Shown one piece after another: positions 8,678 through 18,302 of a stretch of 64,000 bases of DNA. The stretch is taken from positions 2,480,001 to 2,544,000 of the forward strand of contig NZ_JAUSYD010000001.1 of the NCBI RefSeq assembly GCF_030816615.1, in the 5' to 3' direction. Within the stretch, counting starts at the first letter, position 1; each line of letters opens with the position of its first letter. This DNA comes from Streptomyces sp. B1I3 (GTDB taxonomy: Bacteria; Actinomycetota; Actinomycetes; Streptomycetales; Streptomycetaceae). The translations under genes were made by a program, and so were the position numbers. The notes under the pieces are model-generated. The model saw only the letters and a program-made list of their open reading frames with translations, made no database searches and had not been told where the DNA came from.

Positions 8678-8763
8678 CTGAAACGCAACCCCTAGAGGGT
8701 TTTGTTTCTGTCTGCGCTTCCCGACCGGATCTTCCGGCCCGCTCGGGCGGCGCAGGAAGAACA

Positions 8764-9483
8764 TTACCCGAAGGTGTCCGGCGCTCCAAAACGGGTATGG
8801 CCCGCGAGCAGGTCGGGCAGCTCGCCGAGCCCCGTGATCCTGACCAGCTCGGGCCGGCCGCCGAGCCCGTCCCGGTCCAGCCAGATCCCGGTGAGCCCCG
8901 CGGCCACGGCGCCGCCCGCGTCGATGTCGGGCTCGTTGCCGACGTACGCCACCTCGTGCGGATCCAGCTCCAGGGCCTCGCACGCGACGTGGAAGGCCGC
9001 GGCGTCCGGCTTGGCGACCCCGATCTCGACGGCGCACACCACCACCTCGAAGCGGTCCCGCACACCGAGGGTGCGCAACTTGCGGTCCTGGTTGTGGATG
9101 CTGGAGTTCGACAGGACGGCGTGGCGGAAGCTTCCCGCCAGCCGGTCCAGGACCGGCAGGGTGTCCGGGAAGAGCCGCCAGGCGGCCTCGTAGTGGGCGG
9201 CGTGCCGGCCGAACCAGCCGTCGGCCTCCCCGTCGCTCAGCCCCCGCCCCAGGAACGCCCGCACCCGCTCCCGCCGCTGCCCCTGGAAGTCGAGCTCCCC
9301 GGCGGCGAAGCGCGCCCACTGCACGTCCGTGACGGCCTTCCAGGCGTCGAGTGCCTTCGTGAGGGAGCCGTACCCCTCCGGGAAGCCCTCGGTCTCCAGA
9401 TGCTTGCGCATGCCGGCGCGGTCGGCGCCCGAGTAGTCGAAGATCGTGTCGTCGATGTCCCACAGGACGGCGCGGATGACCAT
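8764..9483 (-). CDS. HAD-superfamily hydrolase
   Basis: Haloacid dehalogenase-type phosphatase of 239 residues. Motif I is LWDIDDTIFDY (nucleophile and acid Asp pair), motif II is VLSNSS, the motif III Lys is in GVAKPDAAAFHVA, and motif IV is YVGNEPDIDAGGA. The helical cap between motifs I and II makes it a C1-cap HAD, typical of small-molecule phosphatases. The substrate cannot be read from sequence. ATG 9483 is the natural start; longer readings run into gltX in another frame. It lies between gltX and the tRNA array on the same strand. Confidence 0.9.
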   Translation of the reverse strand: MVIRAVLWDIDDTIFDYSGADRAGMRKHLETEGFPEGYGSLTKALDAWKAVTDVQWARFAAGELDFQGQRRERVRAFLGRGLSDGEADGWFGRHAAHYEAAWRLFPDTLPVLDRLAGSFRHAVLSNSSIHNQDRKLRTLGVRDRFEVVVCAVEIGVAKPDAAAFHVACEALELDPHEVAYVGNEPDIDAGGAVAAGLTGIWLDRDGLGGRPELVRITGLGELPDLLAGHTRFGAPDTFG

Positions 9484-9572
9484 GGTGCCGAACCTACCGT
9501 TCACCGGCGCGCGCGCGGTACGGAGCGCCGGAACACCGCCCCGGCGCGGCTGCGTGCGCCCCCGCGGACGCC

Positions 9573-9609
9573 GGTGGGCGGCCACGGGAACGTCCCGTGA
9601 CCGCCCACC
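9573..9609 (-). terminator. Terminator after gltX
   Basis: GGTGGGCGG plus CCACGGGA arms pair with TCCCGTG and CCGCCCACC (one bulge) around a short loop, 21 bp after the gltX stop. Confidence 0.75.
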
Positions 9610-9629
9610 CGGGGCATCGGCCGGACCGC

Positions 9630-11102
9630 CTACGCGGCCAGCTTCGCCAGCGCCGCGTCGATGCGGGCGATCGTCTTCTCGCGGCCCAGGATCTCCAGGG
9701 ACTCGAAGAGCGGCAGGCCCACCGTGCGGCCGGTCACGGCCACGCGGACCGGGGCCTGCGCCTTGCCGAGCTTCAGGCCGTGCTGCTCGCCGGCGGAGAG
9801 GACGGCGGCCTTGAGGGCCTCGGCGTTCCACTCGGCGGCGATCAGCTCGGCGCGGGCCGTCACGAGGAGGGCGTCGGAGCCCTCCTTCATGGCCTTCGTC
9901 CAGGACGCCTCGTCGTGGACGGGCTCGTCCAGGAAGAGGAAGTCGACGTTGGCCGTGATGTCCGAGAGAACCGTCACACGGGTCTGGACGTGCGGGGCGA
10001 TCTCGGCGAACTGCTCCGCGTCGAAGGCCTCGGGCGCCCAGGGGGCGAAGGGGGCCTTCAGCCAGGGGCCGCACGCCTCGGTGAAGGTCTTCACGTCGAG
10101 CATGCGCAGGTGCTCGGCGTTGATGTGCTCGGCCTTCTTGAGGTCGAAGCGGGCGGGGTTGGCGTTGACGTCGGCGATGTCGAACGCCGCGACCAGCTCG
10201 TCCCGGCCGAAGATGTCGCGGTCCTCCGCGATCGACCAGCCCAGCAGCGAAAGGTAGTTGAGCAGCCCTTCGGGCAGGAACCCGCGCTCGCGGTACAGGT
10301 TGAGCGAGGCCTGGGGGTCGCGCTTGGAGAGCTTCTTGTTGCCCTCGCCCATGACGTACGGGAGGTGACCGAAGGCGGGGGTGTCCTTGGCGATGCCCAG
10401 CTCGATGAGCGCCCGGTACAGGGCGATCTGGCGCGGGGTGGAGGAGAGCAGATCCTCGCCGCGCAGGACGTGGGTGATCTCCATCAGCGCGTCGTCGACC
10501 GGGTTGACCAGCGTGTAGAGAGGAGCGCCGTTGGCGCGGACGATGCCGTAGTCCGGCACGTTCTCCGGCTGGACGGTGATGTCGCCGCGGACGAGGTCGG
10601 TGAAGGTGATCGCCTCGTCCGGCATCCGGAACCGGACGATCGAGGTACGGCCCTCGGCCTCGTACGCGGCCTTCCGCTCGTCGCTCAGGTCGCGGCAGTG
10701 GCCGTCGTAGCCCGACGGCTTGCCGGCCGCACGGGCGGCGTCGCGGCGGGTGTCGAGCTCCTCGGTGGTGCAGTAGCAGGGGTACGCGTACCCGGCCGCC
10801 AGCAGCTTGCCGGCGACGTCCTTGTAGAGGTCCATCCGCTGCGACTGGCGGTACGGGGCGTGCGGGCCGCCGATCTCGGGGCCCTCGTCCCAGTCGAGGC
10901 CGAGCCAGCGCATCGACTCGAGCAGCTGGCCGTACGACTCCTCGGAGTCGCGGGCCGCGTCGGTGTCCTCGATGCGGAAGACCAGGGTGCCCTCGTGGTG
11001 CCGGGCGAAGGCCCAGTTGAACAGGGCCGTGCGGACCAGTCCCACGTGCGGGTTGCCGGTCGGGGAGGGACAGAAACGGACGCGGACGGGTGCGTTAACC
11101 AC
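9630..11102 (-). CDS. gltX: Glutamyl-tRNA synthetase
   Basis: Class I synthetase of 490 residues charging tRNA-Glu. Actinobacteria generally lack GlnRS, so it is expected also to charge tRNA-Gln with Glu for later amidation by GatCAB (non-discriminating type). Motifs are [22 protein letters not shown] (HIGH-like) and [12 protein letters not shown] (KMSKS-like), with the family anticodon-binding C-terminus. The GTG start at 11102 overlaps the upstream gene by 8 bp. Its substrates, three tRNA-Glu and two tRNA-Gln genes, lie just downstream. Confidence 0.97.
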   Translation of the reverse strand: MVNAPVRVRFCPSPTGNPHVGLVRTALFNWAFARHHEGTLVFRIEDTDAARDSEESYGQLLESMRWLGLDWDEGPEIGGPHAPYRQSQRMDLYKDVAGKLLAAGYAYPCYCTTEELDTRRDAARAAGKPSGYDGHCRDLSDERKAAYEAEGRTSIVRFRMPDEAITFTDLVRGDITVQPENVPDYGIVRANGAPLYTLVNPVDDALMEITHVLRGEDLLSSTPRQIALYRALIELGIAKDTPAFGHLPYVMGEGNKKLSKRDPQASLNLYRERGFLPEGLLNYLSLLGWSIAEDRDIFGRDELVAAFDIADVNANPARFDLKKAEHINAEHLRMLDVKTFTEACGPWLKAPFAPWAPEAFDAEQFAEIAPHVQTRVTVLSDITANVDFLFLDEPVHDEASWTKAMKEGSDALLVTARAELIAAEWNAEALKAAVLSAGEQHGLKLGKAQAPVRVAVTGRTVGLPLFESLEILGREKTIARIDAALAKLAA

Positions 11103-11871
11103 GCTTGATCACCTTGTTGGTGAGAGTGCCGATGCCTTCGATGGTGACGGCGACCTCGTCGCCGACGTGCAGGGGTCCGACCCCTGCGGGGGTTCCCGTG
11201 AGGATCACGTCGCCCGGGAGCAGCGTCATGGCCTCCGTGATGTGGACGACCAGGTCCTCGATGGACCGGACCATGTCGCTCGTACGGCCGAGCTGACGCT
11301 GCTCACCGTTGACCGTGGCCTGGATCGCGAGGTCGGTGGGGTCGACGTCGGTCTCCACCCAGGGACCGAGCGGGCAGGAGGTGTCGAAGCCCTTCGCCCG
11401 GGCCCACTGGTTCTCGCGGCGCTGGACGTCACGGGCGGTGACGTCGTTGGCGCAGGTGTAGCCGAAGATGACGTCCTTGACGCGCTCACGCGGAACCTCG
11501 CGGCACATGCGGCCGATCACCACGGCCAGCTCGGCCTCGTGGTGCAGTTCCTCGGAGAAGGAGGGGAACTCGATGGAGTCGCCGGAGCCGATCACCGAGG
11601 TGGTGGGCTTGAAGAAGGCGACGGGCACATCCGGGACCTCGTTGCCGAGCTCGGCGGCGTGTTCCGCGTAGTTGCGGCCGATGGCCACGACCTTGTTGGG
11701 GAGCACGGGCGGCAGCAGCCGGACTTTCTTCAGCGGGACCTTGGTCCCGGAGAGTTCGAAGTCGGCGTACGGGATGCCCTTGATGATGTCGAGGACGAGG
11801 CTGTCGGGGCTGTCGCCCTCGACCGCGCCGAAGGCGACATTGCCGTCGATGGAGAACCTGGCGATGCGCAC
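11095..11871 (-). CDS. Fumarylacetoacetate hydrolase family protein
   Basis: 258-residue FAH-fold enzyme with [10 protein letters not shown] start, [26 protein letters not shown], the metal site [11 protein letters not shown], and the end [15 protein letters not shown]. Such stand-alone FAH proteins hydrolyse or decarboxylate 2-oxo acids (acylpyruvate hydrolase or oxaloacetate decarboxylase types), so the exact substrate is open. It is directly upstream of gltX and overlaps its start by 8 bp, indicating co-transcription. The pairing is common in Streptomyces but no biochemical link is evident. Confidence 0.92.
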   Translation of the reverse strand: MRIARFSIDGNVAFGAVEGDSPDSLVLDIIKGIPYADFELSGTKVPLKKVRLLPPVLPNKVVAIGRNYAEHAAELGNEVPDVPVAFFKPTTSVIGSGDSIEFPSFSEELHHEAELAVVIGRMCREVPRERVKDVIFGYTCANDVTARDVQRRENQWARAKGFDTSCPLGPWVETDVDPTDLAIQATVNGEQRQLGRTSDMVRSIEDLVVHITEAMTLLPGDVILTGTPAGVGPLHVGDEVAVTIEGIGTLTNKVIKRG

Positions 11872-11952
11872 GGGATGCTGTCGCCCCTCACTTGCTGGCT
11901 GGCTGAAGACTGACGCTCCAGGCTAGCGCGGGTGAGGGGGCAGCCTCGTCGA

Positions 11953-12135
11953 TCAGCGAGCGGCCGTGGCCGGTGCTTCCATGAGGATGGTGCGGCGGGG
12001 GTTGGCCGTCTGGGTGGGCAGGTCGACGGCGTGCTCCGGCTGCTCCGGCGTGCTCAGCGCTTCGGCGTCCTTGAGGTGCGCCAGCGTGGTGCGCCGGGGG
12101 TTGGCAATGTTGCGGAACGTCATCGTCGTCTTCAT
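11953..12135 (-). CDS. 60-aa peptide with two ANPRRT(T/I)L repeats, precursor-like
   Basis: A 60-residue polypeptide starting MKTTMTFRNI. It contains ANPRRTTL at residues 11-18 and ANPRRTIL at 44-51, separated by an acidic, Pro-rich linker (AEALSTPEQPEHAVDLPTQ), and ends EAPATAAR. Exact motif duplication in so short a protein resembles a multi-core peptide precursor or a two-site binding peptide. No cysteine is present, which argues against lanthipeptides. No maturation enzyme lies next to it. ATG 12135 is taken; ATG 12123 is possible and there is no strong ribosome-binding site. It sits alone between the FAH gene and the conservon. Function unknown. Confidence 0.6.
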   Translation of the reverse strand: MKTTMTFRNIANPRRTTLAHLKDAEALSTPEQPEHAVDLPTQTANPRRTILMEAPATAAR

Positions 12136-12715
12136 CTGCCGTGTGGACCCTTGTCGCTGGGGCGCCGCCCGGAGGGGGCGCCGGTTGTCGGATTCGCTAT
12201 CCCTGTAAAGCGCCAGGCTAAACATCCGATTCCCCCTCATGGCCGAGATGAGACGGCGATCATGATGTGAGTTTGCTCACGAAGTTGCCGACAAATCACC
12301 AATATCAGGCAGGTGACCGCACGAAGCAAAACGGACAATGCATAACTGAATCTCTCATTCCGCTCCCGATCATGTCGACTGGGACACCCCGCTCCCCCTG
12401 CAGGTCCACCCGGAATCATCCGGTTTGACCACGAACACGCCCCACCCCTTGTCACCCAGCCATCACACCGTGTCATCCAGGTCACAGCCAGGTACGTGGG
12501 CCTTGTTGGAGATCCGCCACTGTGCTGGAATTCCACGCACCGCCGCGGGTTCAGACCCGGCGCGCAGGGGCGCAACGCAGCGCCGAGTGAGCGGCGGGAG
12601 GGGGAAGTACGCCGGTCACTCACGACCACCATGGGGCGCGTCCAGCGCCCCACGACGCCGACACCGTCCCGCCCGCGCCAGCGGAGGGACGCCTGGTCCA
12701 GAGGTTGCGACGCTA
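12136..12715. other. Long intergenic region between the repeat peptide and the first conservon
   Basis: 580 bp without a convincing gene, locally AT-richer around 12280-12360. It must hold the divergent promoters of the small peptide (minus) and of cvnA (plus). Visible structure: a perfect inverted repeat GTGAG-TTTG-CTCAC at 12267-12280, and GGCGCC-bracketed hairpin potential near 12160-12182 in the peptide's leader. I could not place a promoter with confidence. Confidence 0.5.
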
Positions 12716-15700
12716 GTGCAGGGACGTTTCAAGAGGGATGGCATGGGGTCTCCCCAGCCCCGCCAGGGCCGAGGGGAAGCTCCGGCGGATCAGGAGCCGC
12801 GCGGCGGGAACGACCGCGGTTCCTCGCCCCAGCACGCCCAGAAGCCCGGGCAGCCGGCAGCCGGCGAGAGCGGCGACCGCGCGCAGCGCCCCGGCGCGGC
12901 GAGCGGCGGCGCCGAGGCGGCGGCATCCCTCAAGCCCGCCGGGCCCCCCGGCACCGGCTCCCGCATGGCCCTGCGCAACTGGCGCATCAGCACGCGTCTG
13001 GTCTCCCTGCTCGCCCTGCCCGTGGTCGCGGCGACCACACTCGGCGGACTGCGCATCAACGAATCCATGAACGACATGGAGCAGTTGGAGCACATGCAGC
13101 TGCTCACCGAGATGACCAAGCAGGCGACCGCGCTCGCCAACGCGCTGCAGGACGAGCGCGACAGCTCGGCCGGACCCCTGTCGAACGGCGGGAAGGCGAC
13201 CGACTTCGAGGTCTCCGAGCCCCGCAAGCGGACCGACCGGGCCAAGGACGCGTTCTTCGAGGCGACCGACGAGATCGGCAACACGCCGGGCGACGCGGCG
13301 CTGGACAGCATCCACGCGAGCGTCAGCCAGATCGGCAACCAGCTCGGCGACATCACGAGCATCCGCAAGGACGCCTACGCCGACAACGCCCCCAGCCTCA
13401 ACACGATCGACCGGTACAGCCAGCTGATCACGTCCCTGCTGAGCCTCTCGCAGGACATGGCGCAGGCGACCAGCAACCCGGACATGATCAAGCGGACCCG
13501 GGCCCTGGCGGCCTTCTCCTCCTCCAAGGAGTACGCCTCGATCCAGCGCGCGGTCATCGCCGCGGCCCTGCCGGGCGGCGGCAGCACCAAGACGGACCTG
13601 GACGAGAACGAGCAGGCCTTCGGCCGTAACGCGCTCACCAAGGAAGACCTGGCGCGCAAGACGTTCGAGACCACGTACGAGACCACGGGCAACAGCTCTG
13701 CCGAGCTGATCGCCCCGCTGGAGAACGGCAACCCGGAGATCACGGCTGCCGACATGTACGCGAAGAAGGTGCTCGACAGCCCGCTGGGCATGGAGGGCAG
13801 CAAGACCCGCTCGTACAAGGACTGGTACGACCAGGCCTCCAACGAGATCCAGGCCATGAAGACCATCGAGTCGACCCTGCTGGGTCAGATGGACAGCAAG
13901 GCCCGTGAGTTGCGTGAGGAGTCGCAGCGCGACGCGATCCTCAACGGTGCCGTCATCCTCATCGTCCTCGGTGTGTCACTGGTCGGCGCCTTCGTCGTGG
14001 CGCGGTCCATGATCCGCTCGCTGCGAAGGCTGCAGGACACCGCAACCCGGGTCGCCCAGGACCGGCTGCCCGAGCTCGTCAAGCAGCTCTCCGAGACGGA
14101 CCCCCAGGACGTCGACACCTCCGTGGAGTCGGTCGGTGTGCACTCCCGGGACGAGATCGGCAAGGTGGCCGCGGCCTTCGACGACGTGCACCGCGAGGCG
14201 GTCCGTCTGGCCGCCGAGCAGGCGCTGCTGCGAGGCAACGTCAACGCGATGTTCACCAACCTCTCGCGCCGCAGCCAGGGCCTCATCCAGCGTCAGCTCT
14301 CGCTCATCTCCGAACTGGAGTCCCGCGAGGCCGACCCGGACCAGCTGTCCTCGCTCTTCAAGCTCGACCACCTCGCGACCCGTATGCGCCGTAACGGCGA
14401 GAACCTCCTCGTCCTCGCGGGCGAGGAGCCCGGCCGCCGGTGGACCCGGCCCGTTCCGCTGGTCGACGTGCTCCGTGCCGCCGCCTCCGAGGTGGAGCAG
14501 TACGAGCGCATCGAACTGGCCGCGGTGCCCGCCACCGAAGTGGCCGGCCGCGTCGTCAACGACCTCGTGCACCTCCTCGCCGAGCTCCTGGAGAACGCCA
14601 CGTCGTTCTCCTCGCCGCAGACCAAGGTCCGGGTCACCGGTCACGCGCTGCCCGACGGGCGGGTGCTCGTCGAGATCCACGACACCGGCATCGGCCTCTC
14701 ACCCGAGGACCTGGCCGCGATCAACGAGCGGCTCGCCTCGCCGCCCACCGTGGACGTCTCGGTCTCGCGCCGCATGGGTCTGTTCGTGGTCGGTCGGCTG
14801 TCCCTGCGACACGGCATCCGCATCCAGCTGCGCCCCTCCGACTCCGGAGGCACGACCGCGCTGGTCATGCTGCCGATGGAGGTCGCGCACGGTGGCAAGC
14901 TGCCGACGGCGAAGCAGGGCCAGGGCCAGCAGGGCGGTGCTCCGGGCGGTCTCCTGGCCGGTGCGGGCGCGCCCGGTGCGGCCGGAGGCCAGCGCCCCGG
15001 TCTCGGTGGAGCCCCCGCGGCTCCGGCCAAGGGGCTCGGGTCCGGAGCTTCGGGCGGACAGGGCGGTACGGGCTCGGGTCAGCGGGCCGTGCTGCCCGCA
15101 CGCGACGGCGGGCCGCGCCCGCCGCAGCAGGGGACGAACGCCGGCCAGCAGGGTCCCGGCCTGCCGAACCAGGGCCGGCCCGAGGCCCCCCGGCAGGGCG
15201 GCGGCCTCTCCGGCGCCTTCGGCGGCGGCGGCTCCCGGACGGGCGCACGTGGCCCGCAGGGTCCTTCCGCCGGTACGGACGCGGGCGGCCCCAACCTGTT
15301 CGGTCACTCCGGCCCGGGTCAGCCCGGCCGGCAGAGCGGCCCGCCCACCCGGCAGGCCCCGCAGCCGCAGCAGGCCCAGCACCGCCAGGGCGGCCAGAAC
15401 GCTCAGCACGGTCAGGGCGCTCAGGGCGGCTTCCAGCAGCCCGGTGGCCCCGGCCGTCAGCTCCCGCCGTCCGGCGGTCCGCGCGCCGAGCTGCCCGGTG
15501 GCAACCCGCAGCCGCAGCGCCCCCAGAGCGCGAGCTGGGGCGTCGAGGAGCAGGGCGCGCCCCGGCGTACGCCTCTGGACTCCCCGCGTGGCCACGAGGA
15601 CCCCGACGCCGGCAGGTTCGCCCGCCCGGGCGACTCCGGTCCGAACCAGCCGTTCAACGTGCCGGACCAGCGCCCGCCGACGAACGACCGCCAGGGGCCC

Positions 15701-16426
15701 GGCGCCACCGCGGAGTTCGCCCGCCCGGACTTCTCGGCACCGCAGGCACCGCAGGCACCGCAGGGTGCCGACCCGGCGAGCACGGCGCAGTTCGCCCGGC
15801 CGGACTTCGGGGCCCCCCGCCGGCAGGACCAGGGCTTCGGCCCGCAGGCCCCGCAGCAGACGCCTCCGCAGCGTCAGCAGGGCAACCCCGACTTCGGCGC
15901 ACCGCGTCCGGCGCTGCCGCAGCAGCCCGAGGCGCTGCCGCCGGCCGGCCCCGGTGACGGGCGTACCCCGCTCTACGACACGCTGGAGACGAACTGGTTC
16001 CACGGCCCGCAGCAGGGTGGCCAGCAGCCGCCCGCCGCCGAGCCGCAGACACCGGCCGCTCCCGAGCCCGCCGCCCACCAGGCTCCGCCCGCGCCGCGGC
16101 GCGGCGCGGGCGACACCGCCGCGAGCAGTTCCTGGCGCGCTTCACCCAACGACGAGCTCGTACGGCAGGCGGAGCGGGTCAAGAAGCCCGCCGCCGGCGG
16201 GATCACCACGTCCGGCCTGCCCCGCCGTGTCCCACGTGCCAATTTGGTGCCGGGCACTGCTCAGCAGCAGAATCATCAGTCCGGACCTCAGGTCTCGCGT
16301 GCGCCCGATGACGTACGTGGCCGTCTCACCAATCTCCGCCGGGGCATCCAGCAGGGACGACAGGCCAACAACGGCCCGTCTACCGGCAGTTTCCAACTCG
16401 GCCCCACTCACCAGCAGGAGCGTTAG
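12716..16426 (+). CDS. cvnA: Conservon CvnA, sensor histidine-kinase-like membrane protein (first conservon)
   Basis: About 1236 residues. The N-terminal cytoplasmic stretch is Gly/Gln-rich. A first membrane helix lies near 95-112 (LVSLLALPVVAATTLGGL), followed by an extracytoplasmic nitrate/nitrite-sensor-like domain and a second helix near 407-428. Then come HAMP and a HATPase_c domain near 615-725 with N box HLLAELLENATSFS, DTGIGLSP and MGLFVVGRLS. No canonical His phosphoacceptor box is evident, as is usual for this family. The last 500 residues are Pro/Gln/Gly-rich and end in a conserved basic GRLTNLRRGIQQGR. GTG 12716 is chosen because AGAGGTTG lies at the same distance here and in the second copy; ATG 12743 is the alternative. 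First gene of a cvnABCD operon. Confidence 0.93.
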   Translation: MQGRFKRDGMGSPQPRQGRGEAPADQEPRGGNDRGSSPQHAQKPGQPAAGESGDRAQRPGAASGGAEAAASLKPAGPPGTGSRMALRNWRISTRLVSLLALPVVAATTLGGLRINESMNDMEQLEHMQLLTEMTKQATALANALQDERDSSAGPLSNGGKATDFEVSEPRKRTDRAKDAFFEATDEIGNTPGDAALDSIHASVSQIGNQLGDITSIRKDAYADNAPSLNTIDRYSQLITSLLSLSQDMAQATSNPDMIKRTRALAAFSSSKEYASIQRAVIAAALPGGGSTKTDLDENEQAFGRNALTKEDLARKTFETTYETTGNSSAELIAPLENGNPEITAADMYAKKVLDSPLGMEGSKTRSYKDWYDQASNEIQAMKTIESTLLGQMDSKARELREESQRDAILNGAVILIVLGVSLVGAFVVARSMIRSLRRLQDTATRVAQDRLPELVKQLSETDPQDVDTSVESVGVHSRDEIGKVAAAFDDVHREAVRLAAEQALLRGNVNAMFTNLSRRSQGLIQRQLSLISELESREADPDQLSSLFKLDHLATRMRRNGENLLVLAGEEPGRRWTRPVPLVDVLRAAASEVEQYERIELAAVPATEVAGRVVNDLVHLLAELLENATSFSSPQTKVRVTGHALPDGRVLVEIHDTGIGLSPEDLAAINERLASPPTVDVSVSRRMGLFVVGRLSLRHGIRIQLRPSDSGGTTALVMLPMEVAHGGKLPTAKQGQGQQGGAPGGLLAGAGAPGAAGGQRPGLGGAPAAPAKGLGSGASGGQGGTGSGQRAVLPARDGGPRPPQQGTNAGQQGPGLPNQGRPEAPRQGGGLSGAFGGGGSRTGARGPQGPSAGTDAGGPNLFGHSGPGQPGRQSGPPTRQAPQPQQAQHRQGGQNAQHGQGAQGGFQQPGGPGRQLPPSGGPRAELPGGNPQPQRPQSASWGVEEQGAPRRTPLDSPRGHEDPDAGRFARPGDSGPNQPFNVPDQRPPTNDRQGPGATAEFARPDFSAPQAPQAPQGADPASTAQFARPDFGAPRRQDQGFGPQAPQQTPPQRQQGNPDFGAPRPALPQQPEALPPAGPGDGRTPLYDTLETNWFHGPQQGGQQPPAAEPQTPAAPEPAAHQAPPAPRRGAGDTAASSSWRASPNDELVRQAERVKKPAAGGITTSGLPRRVPRANLVPGTAQQQNHQSGPQVSRAPDDVRGRLTNLRRGIQQGRQANNGPSTGSFQLGPTHQQER

Positions 16427-16849
16427 TTGAGCCCCATGAGTCAGGCCGCGCAGAATCTGAACTGGCTGATCACCAATTTCGTGGACAACACCCCTGGGGT
16501 GTCCCACACGGTGGTGGTCTCCGCGGATGGCCTGCTGCTGGCGATGTCCGAAGGTTTCCCGCGCGACCGCGCCGATCAGCTGGCGGCCGTCGCCTCCGGC
16601 CTGACGTCGCTGACAGCGGGCGCCTCCCGGATCTTCGAAGGCGGCGCCGTGAGCCAGACCGTCGTGGAGATGGAACGCGGGTTCCTCTTCCTCATGTCCG
16701 TCTCGGACGGTTCCTCGCTGGCCGTTCTCGCCCACCCGGACGCGGACATCGGTCTGGTGGGCTACGAGATGGCACTCCTCGTCGACCGCGCGGGGACCGT
16801 CCTCACCCCCGACCTCCGCGCCGAACTACAAGGCAGTCTGCTCCACTAG
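16427..16849 (+). CDS. cvnB: Conservon CvnB, roadblock/LC7-domain protein (first conservon)
   Basis: 140-residue roadblock/LC7 fold (LNWLITNFVDNTPGVSHTVVVSADGLLLAMSEG...), the MglB-like partner expected to act on the GTPase CvnD. The start is TTG 16427, directly abutting the cvnA stop, with AGGAG six bases upstream. The second conservon has GTG at the corresponding position, which supports this over the ATG nine bases later. In S. coelicolor conservons the four Cvn proteins form a membrane complex loosely compared with a eukaryotic G-protein-coupled system. Confidence 0.95.
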   Translation: MSPMSQAAQNLNWLITNFVDNTPGVSHTVVVSADGLLLAMSEGFPRDRADQLAAVASGLTSLTAGASRIFEGGAVSQTVVEMERGFLFLMSVSDGSSLAVLAHPDADIGLVGYEMALLVDRAGTVLTPDLRAELQGSLLH

Positions 16850-16983
16850 ACGGTTTCACGGCAGTGACCTGACACGATCCCCCCAGGTACTACTCAAAAC
16901 CCTCACCCGTCCGGCCGTCCCAGTCCCCCCACCGGCCCCTTTCGACGGCAAGGCGACACCCTGCTGTCACGCCCGGAGGATTC

Positions 16984-17391
16984 ATGACCCCGCCACCCGC
17001 CTCACCTGATCCGTACGGCGCACTGCACCACGCGTCGTACGACGGTGAAGGCGACCAGCCGCTGGTCCGTCCGTACGCAATGACCGGCGGCCGGACCCGG
17101 CCGCGCTACCAACTCGCGATAGAGGCGCTGGTCAGCACCACAGCAGACCCCGCCCACCTCGGGACCCTGCTCCCGGAGCACCAGCGGATCTGCCACCTCT
17201 GCCGCGAGGTCAAGTCGGTGGCCGAGGTCTCGGCGCTGCTGTCCATGCCTCTGGGCGTGGCCAGGATCCTGGTGGCGGACCTGGCGGAAGCCGGCATGGT
17301 GGCCATCCACCAGCCGGGCAACGGAGAGGCCGGCGGCGCGCCGGATGTGACACTGCTCGAAAGGGTGCTCAGTGGACTTCGCAAGCTCTAG
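16984..17391 (+). CDS. cvnC: Conservon CvnC, DUF742 protein (first conservon)
   Basis: 135-residue DUF742 protein: LVRPYAMTGGRTRPRYQLAIEALVS is the family start, followed by a winged-helix-like segment (HQRICHLCREVKSVAEVSALLSMPLGVARILVADLAEAG) and the end TLLERVLSGLRKL. ATG 16984 has GGAGG six bases upstream. It overlaps cvnD by 20 bp. The 134-bp gap before it, after cvnB, holds no gene. Confidence 0.95.
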   Translation: MTPPPASPDPYGALHHASYDGEGDQPLVRPYAMTGGRTRPRYQLAIEALVSTTADPAHLGTLLPEHQRICHLCREVKSVAEVSALLSMPLGVARILVADLAEAGMVAIHQPGNGEAGGAPDVTLLERVLSGLRKL

Positions 17392-17953
17392 CGGCGGGAC
17401 GGCCCGCTCCACCACGTCGGCGAAGATCGTGGTGGCAGGGGGCTTCGGCGTGGGTAAGACCACGTTCGTCGGTGCCGTTTCGGAGATCAACCCGCTGCGC
17501 ACCGAAGCCGTGATGACGTCCGCGTCCGCGGGCATCGACGACCTGACCCACACCGGGGACAAGACCACCACCACGGTGGCCATGGACTTCGGACGCATCA
17601 CCCTGGACCAGGACCTGATCCTCTACCTGTTCGGCACCCCCGGACAGGACCGCTTCTGGTTCATGTGGGACGACCTGGTCCGCGGCGCCATCGGCGCCGT
17701 CGTCCTCGTCGACACCCGCCGCCTCGCCGACTGCTTCCCCGCCGTCGACTACTTCGAGAACAGCGGCCTCCCCTTCGTCATCGCCCTCAACGGCTTCGAC
17801 GGACACCAGCCCTACACGCCCGAGGAAGTGCGCGAGGCGCTGCAGATCGGCCCCGACGCTCCGATCATCACGACGGACGCCCGTCACCGGGCCGACGCCA
17901 AGAGCGGTTTGATCACGCTGGTGGAGCACGCCCTGATGGCGCGGCTCAAGTAG
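17372..17953 (+). CDS. cvnD: Conservon CvnD, small GTPase (first conservon)
   Basis: 193-residue Ras-like GTPase of the MglA/CvnD group: P-loop GGFGVGKTTFVG, switch II GTPGQDRFWFMWDD, and ALNGFDG in the place of NKxD. The GTG start lies inside cvnC (20-bp overlap), so translation is coupled. It differs from the second copy by only a handful of bases over most of its length. Two hairpins follow it. Confidence 0.96.
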   Translation: MDFASSSGGTARSTTSAKIVVAGGFGVGKTTFVGAVSEINPLRTEAVMTSASAGIDDLTHTGDKTTTTVAMDFGRITLDQDLILYLFGTPGQDRFWFMWDDLVRGAIGAVVLVDTRRLADCFPAVDYFENSGLPFVIALNGFDGHQPYTPEEVREALQIGPDAPIITTDARHRADAKSGLITLVEHALMARLK

Positions 17954-17994
17954 CTGCAAGTCGGTATTGATCTACGGAACTTGTTGTAGTCGCT

Positions 17995-18032
17995 CGGGGG
18001 CGGGCTGTGTCCTTTGACACGATCCGCCCCCG
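17995..18032 (+). terminator. Terminator after the first conservon
   Basis: CGGGGGCGG pairs with CCGCCCCCG, with an inner GTGTC/GACAC helix, 42 bp after cvnD. Confidence 0.75.
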
Positions 18033-18108
18033 TGTTCATAACATTTCGACAGAGAATTGGAACCACATCAACACCCGACGCATCCGAGTGGTACCACTGT
18101 GCTCACAT

Positions 18109-18132
18109 GAGCCCCGCCTTTTGACGGGGCTC
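18109..18132 (+). terminator. Second hairpin between the conservons
   Basis: GAGCCCCG / CGGGGCTC with an 8-base loop, followed by a short T-rich stretch (gctcttta). The 349-bp gap 17954-18302 holds these two hairpins and presumably the promoter of the second conservon (18140-18290); nothing else is visible. Confidence 0.65.
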
Positions 18133-18302
18133 GCTCTTTATGCCCGTTTTATCTGAGGCGTGAGCCACTCGGAACCTTTCGTTCCGACTGTTTGGAACGC
18201 AGCCCTTCCGCGTGCTGCAATGCCTCGAACTACCCAGTAGTACGGCCCCTGAACGATAATCCGGCACAACGTAGGTGCCGACGCCGAGAGGTTGTTGGTC
18301 GA

